From positions 1 through 24,750 of the forward strand of contig JAEDLC010000018.1 in NCBI GenBank assembly GCA_016295505.1: 24,750 nucleotides of DNA, written 5' to 3'. The position numbers and the translations under genes were made by a program. The DNA comes from Dorea sp. (GTDB lineage Bacteria > Bacillota_A > Clostridia > Lachnospirales > Lachnospiraceae). The notes beneath the pieces are model-generated. The model did not search any database and was not told where the DNA came from. It worked only from the letters and a program-made list of their open reading frames with translations. Of this stretch, positions 22,332 to 24,750 are shown in pieces (within the stretch, counting starts at the first letter, position 1; the number at the start of each line of letters is the position of its first letter).

Positions 22332-22382
22332 ATGAAGATCGGAAAACTACTTTATGAGAAGAAAGGAATACTGAGGATATGA
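22332..22382 (+). CDS. Possible 16-residue leader peptide upstream of the lipoprotein
   Basis: ATG at 22332 opens a 16-codon frame, MKIGKLLYEKKGILRI, ending in TGA that overlaps the lipoprotein ATG by four bases (ATGA). The upstream CGGGGAAAA is a weak ribosome site. It could couple translation into the lipoprotein, or be chance; the lipoprotein's own AAAGGA lies inside it. Confidence 0.35.
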   Translation: MKIGKLLYEKKGILRI

Positions 22383-23008
22383 AAAAGAGAACGATGAGAA
22401 CCATGATCACGGCCCTCCTGGCAGCAGTGCTCTGCCTTGGCCTTGTGGCCTGTTCCGGAGAAGATTTTGACGCGGCAGGCTATGTGAAGAGTGTGCTGGA
22501 TGCCAATTATCACAAAGAATACAAAGGTTATGCGACTTTCCGCCAGCTGTCTGAAGAAGAAGCAGAGAAAGAGATTGTAGATAGTATCAATCTGCAGCTG
22601 GAGCTTGATCTTGCAGCTGTCGGAGGAATTACGGAAGAAGGAAAAGAGAGTTACAAGGAATTGTCTGCAGAAATTGACAAACTGGCGAAGTATGAAGTGA
22701 CCGAAGCCAAAAAGCAGGATGACGGAAGCTATATCGTAACGGTATCCGTTGAACCATCCAATGTATTCCAGATCATGGAACAGGTGCTGACCGATGTTGC
22801 AAATGAGATGATTGGACAGGGAGCAACGCTTGAATCGGATGAGGAATTTACGGAGTATCTTCTGGAAGGAATGAGAAGATGTATTGATCAGAACGCATAT
22901 GGAGAAGCGCAGACCGTGGAAGTGGCTGTGTCAGCGGATGATTCGGGTGCTTATGGAATCTCTGAGGAAGATATGCAGCTTCTGCAGGATACAATGTTCC
23001 CGGAATAG
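22379..23008 (+). CDS. Predicted lipoprotein of unknown function
   Basis: 209 residues. The N-terminus MKKRTMRTM is basic, followed by a hydrophobic stretch and the lipobox LVAC with the lipidated Cys at residue 25, so the mature protein should be anchored on the outer face of the membrane. The mature part is acidic and mostly helical, with sequence such as EDFDAAGYVKSVLDANYHKE right after the Cys and FRQLSEEEAEKEIVDSINLQ further on. This looks like small Clostridia lipoproteins of unknown role. It has its own promoter, and is followed by the metG promoter 20 bases after its stop with no clear terminator between. Confidence 0.85.
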   Translation: MKKRTMRTMITALLAAVLCLGLVACSGEDFDAAGYVKSVLDANYHKEYKGYATFRQLSEEEAEKEIVDSINLQLELDLAAVGGITEEGKESYKELSAEIDKLAKYEVTEAKKQDDGSYIVTVSVEPSNVFQIMEQVLTDVANEMIGQGATLESDEEFTEYLLEGMRRCIDQNAYGEAQTVEVAVSADDSGAYGISEEDMQLLQDTMFPE

Positions 23009-23028
23009 GGAATTTTCAGAGACGTATC

Positions 23029-23058
23029 TTGACATGTCCCATGAGATTATGCTACGAT
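23029..23058 (+). promoter_or_regulatory. Promoter of the metG leader
   Basis: TTGACA (23029-23034), 18-base spacer, TACGAT (23053-23058). The start site near 23065 gives a leader of about 400 bases ahead of metG. Confidence 0.72.
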
Positions 23059-23064
23059 TCTTAT

Positions 23065-23440
23065 TACGAATGAATATGTAAACGCAGTGACGAAGAGAGT
23101 ATGTGACAGGAAGTTTTACAGAGAATTCCCGGAAGGTTCAGGAATCTGAAAAGCAAAGATTTTGCAGAACCATTGCTGAGAGGGATGAATGGAATGTGAC
23201 AGAAGATGGCTTCCAAGCGGCGTGGATGAGCGAAGACCAGGGTGAGCGACAATGCATTTGTACTCCGGGATTTCGTTAGTTTGCGAAGGGAACCGCCCTT
23301 TACAGCGGCGGGTGTTGATGCGACACTCGATAAGGCTTTCTGCCGTGAGGCAGAAGGTGAACAGAAGTGGTAACACGGGATAACTCGTCTTCTTTGATTT
23401 TTCCAGGTTGGAATGGGAGAATCAAAGGAGACGTTTTTTT
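23065..23440 (+). promoter_or_regulatory. T-box riboswitch leader of metG
   Basis: The leader holds a Stem I-like start (GACGAAGAGAGTATGTGACA), an ACAGAGAA box, and a T-box core AGTGGTAACACGG at 23366-23378, followed by a terminator. A Met specifier candidate is ATG at 23194-23196 within GGAATGTGAC; the fold was judged by eye, so the specifier is tentative. Uncharged tRNA-Met should favour antitermination and increase MetRS production. There is no gene between 23009 and 23468 apart from this leader. Confidence 0.85.
23386..23440 (+). terminator. Regulated terminator of the metG T-box
   Basis: Stem of about 17-19 bp joining CGTCTTCTTTGATTTTTCC (23386-23404) to GGGAGAATCAAAGGAGACG (23415-23433), with a few wobbles, followed by seven T. 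It competes with the antiterminator that includes the T-box core just upstream. Confidence 0.88.
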
Positions 23441-23468
23441 ATCATTTACAACAAAGGAGAGGGAAAAC

Positions 23469-24750
23469 ATGGAGAAACCAAAGTATTATATTACAACGGC
23501 GATTGCCTATACATCAGGAAAGCCGCACATCGGTAATACGTATGAGATCGTGCTTGCAGATGCGATCGCGAGATATAAGAGAAGTCAGGGGTATGATGTA
23601 TTTTTCCAGACAGGAACTGACGAGCATGGACAGAAGATCGAATTAAAAGCTGCAGATGCAGGCGTGACGCCGAAGGAATTTGTAGATGACGTTGCAGGGG
23701 AGATTAAGAGAATATGGGATCTGATGAATACTTCTTATGATAAATTTATCCGTACTACGGATGAAGATCATGAGAAACAGGTACAGAAGATCTTTAAGAA
23801 ATTATACGATCAGGGAGACATATACAAAGGATCTTATGAGGGACTTTACTGTACACCTTGTGAATCTTTCTGGACAGAATCTCAGCTGGTAGACGGCAAA
23901 TGTCCGGACTGCGGACGTGAAGTAAAGCCGGCAAAGGAAGAGGCATATTTCTTCAGAATGAGCAAATATGCAGATCGTCTGATCGAGCATATCAATACAC
24001 ATCCGGAATTTATTCAGCCGGTATCCCGTAAAAATGAGATGATGAATAACTTCCTGCTTCCGGGACTCCAGGATCTGTGTGTATCCAGAACTTCATTCAA
24101 ATGGGGAATTCCGGTAGATTTTGATCCGAAGCATGTGGTTTATGTATGGCTGGATGCGCTGACCAACTACATTACCGGAATCGGATATGACTGTGACGGA
24201 GACAGCACTGAGCAGTTTAAGAAGAACTGGCCGGCAGATCTGCACCTGATCGGAAAAGACATTATCCGTTTCCATACAATTTACTGGCCGATCTTCCTGA
24301 TGGCACTGGATCTTCCGCTTCCGAAGCAGGTGTTCGGACATCCGTGGCTGCTGCAGGGTGACGGCAAGATGAGTAAATCCAAGGGCAATGTACTGTATGC
24401 TGATGAGCTGGTAGATTTCTTTGGTGTGGATGCAGTGCGTTATTTCGTGCTTCACGAGATGCCGTTTGAAAATGATGGTGTGATTTCCTGGGAACTGATG
24501 GTTGAGCGTATGAACTCTGACCTTGCAAATACATTGGGAAATCTGGTAAACAGAACGATTTCCATGACCAATAAGTATTTTGGAGGCGTGGTAACAGATA
24601 AAGGTGTTGCTGATACGGAGGAAGAGAAGGCTGTAGATGCAGATCTGAAGGCTGTTACGGAAAATATGCCGAAGAAGGCAGATGCAAAAATGGAGGATCT
24701 GCGTGTGGCAGATGCGATTACCGAGATCTTCAACCTCTTCAAACGCTGCA
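23469..24750 (+). CDS. metG: Methionyl-tRNA synthetase, 5' part
   Basis: The frame opens at the ATG preceded by AAAGGAGAGG and is still open at the window's right edge (about 427 codons), so the C-terminal part, probably including the anticodon-binding and a dimerisation domain, is missing. Class I motifs: the HIGH box reads HIGN in GKPHIGNTYE near residue 20, and KMSKS appears as GKMSKSKGN. A Cys knuckle CTPCESF…CPDCG (about residues 127-147) suggests a zinc-binding connective peptide with one or two knuckles. It charges tRNA-Met for initiation and elongation. A T-box leader upstream gives tRNA-responsive control. Confidence 0.95.
   Translation, partial: MEKPKYYITTAIAYTSGKPHIGNTYEIVLADAIARYKRSQGYDVFFQTGTDEHGQKIELKAADAGVTPKEFVDDVAGEIKRIWDLMNTSYDKFIRTTDEDHEKQVQKIFKKLYDQGDIYKGSYEGLYCTPCESFWTESQLVDGKCPDCGREVKPAKEEAYFFRMSKYADRLIEHINTHPEFIQPVSRKNEMMNNFLLPGLQDLCVSRTSFKWGIPVDFDPKHVVYVWLDALTNYITGIGYDCDGDSTEQFKKNWPADLHLIGKDIIRFHTIYWPIFLMALDLPLPKQVFGHPWLLQGDGKMSKSKGNVLYADELVDFFGVDAVRYFVLHEMPFENDGVISWELMVERMNSDLANTLGNLVNRTISMTNKYFGGVVTDKGVADTEEEKAVDADLKAVTENMPKKADAKMEDLRVADAITEIFNLFKRC

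Overview
The window looks like chromosome from a low-to-medium GC Gram-positive anaerobe of the class Clostridia, probably a gut Lachnospiraceae. This is an inference from gene style: AGGAGG-type ribosome sites, T-box-controlled aminoacyl-tRNA synthetases, a short eukaryote/archaeal-type ProRS, and an XRE-cupin/potABCD operon with a fused PotCD. No rRNA, tRNA or CRISPR array was seen.

Layout. (1) 1-6131, + strand: a 5-oxoproline (pyroglutamate) catabolism locus. It holds the tail of pxpC, a D-2-hydroxyacid dehydrogenase and pxpA, then three carriers: a DAACS-type symporter, an AGCS symporter and an AEC transporter. (2) 6168-11315, - strand: cca, a REP-associated tyrosine transposase (RAYT) bounded by inverted 53-bp repeats, proS with promoter and T-box leader, and a Na+/Ca2+ exchanger. 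(3) 11424-12143: an RluA-family pseudouridine synthase with a repeat copy embedded in frame, ending in a strong terminator. (4) 12170-17130: a polyamine uptake operon (XRE-cupin regulator, potA, potB, potCD). (5) 17169-18965, - strand: a membrane-anchored DUF885 protein. (6) 19103-23008: a sigma factor fused to a membrane segment and a large outer domain, an unrecognised 318-aa protein, and a lipoprotein. (7) 23029-24750: a T-box leader and the start of metG, which runs off the window.

The most notable system is the RAYT with its dispersed palindromic element. Four copies are exactly 53 bp between terminal GGGAC and GTCCC. Each has a 32-bp palindromic core, an 11-bp spacer and a third 10-bp arm. 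Two copies flank the RAYT gene as exact inverted repeats, one lies in frame inside the pseudouridine synthase gene, and one lies at the junction of potCD and the DUF885 gene, where it encodes the last five residues of the DUF885 protein. A fifth, 44-bp relative separates two transporter genes. This resembles a REPIN/RAYT pair.

Two protein architectures also stand out. PotA carries two tandem surface-protein-like repeats inside its TOBE region, and the sigma factor is joined to a signal-peptide-like membrane helix and an outer domain of about 480 residues. All family assignments come from reading motifs by eye; no database search was run.
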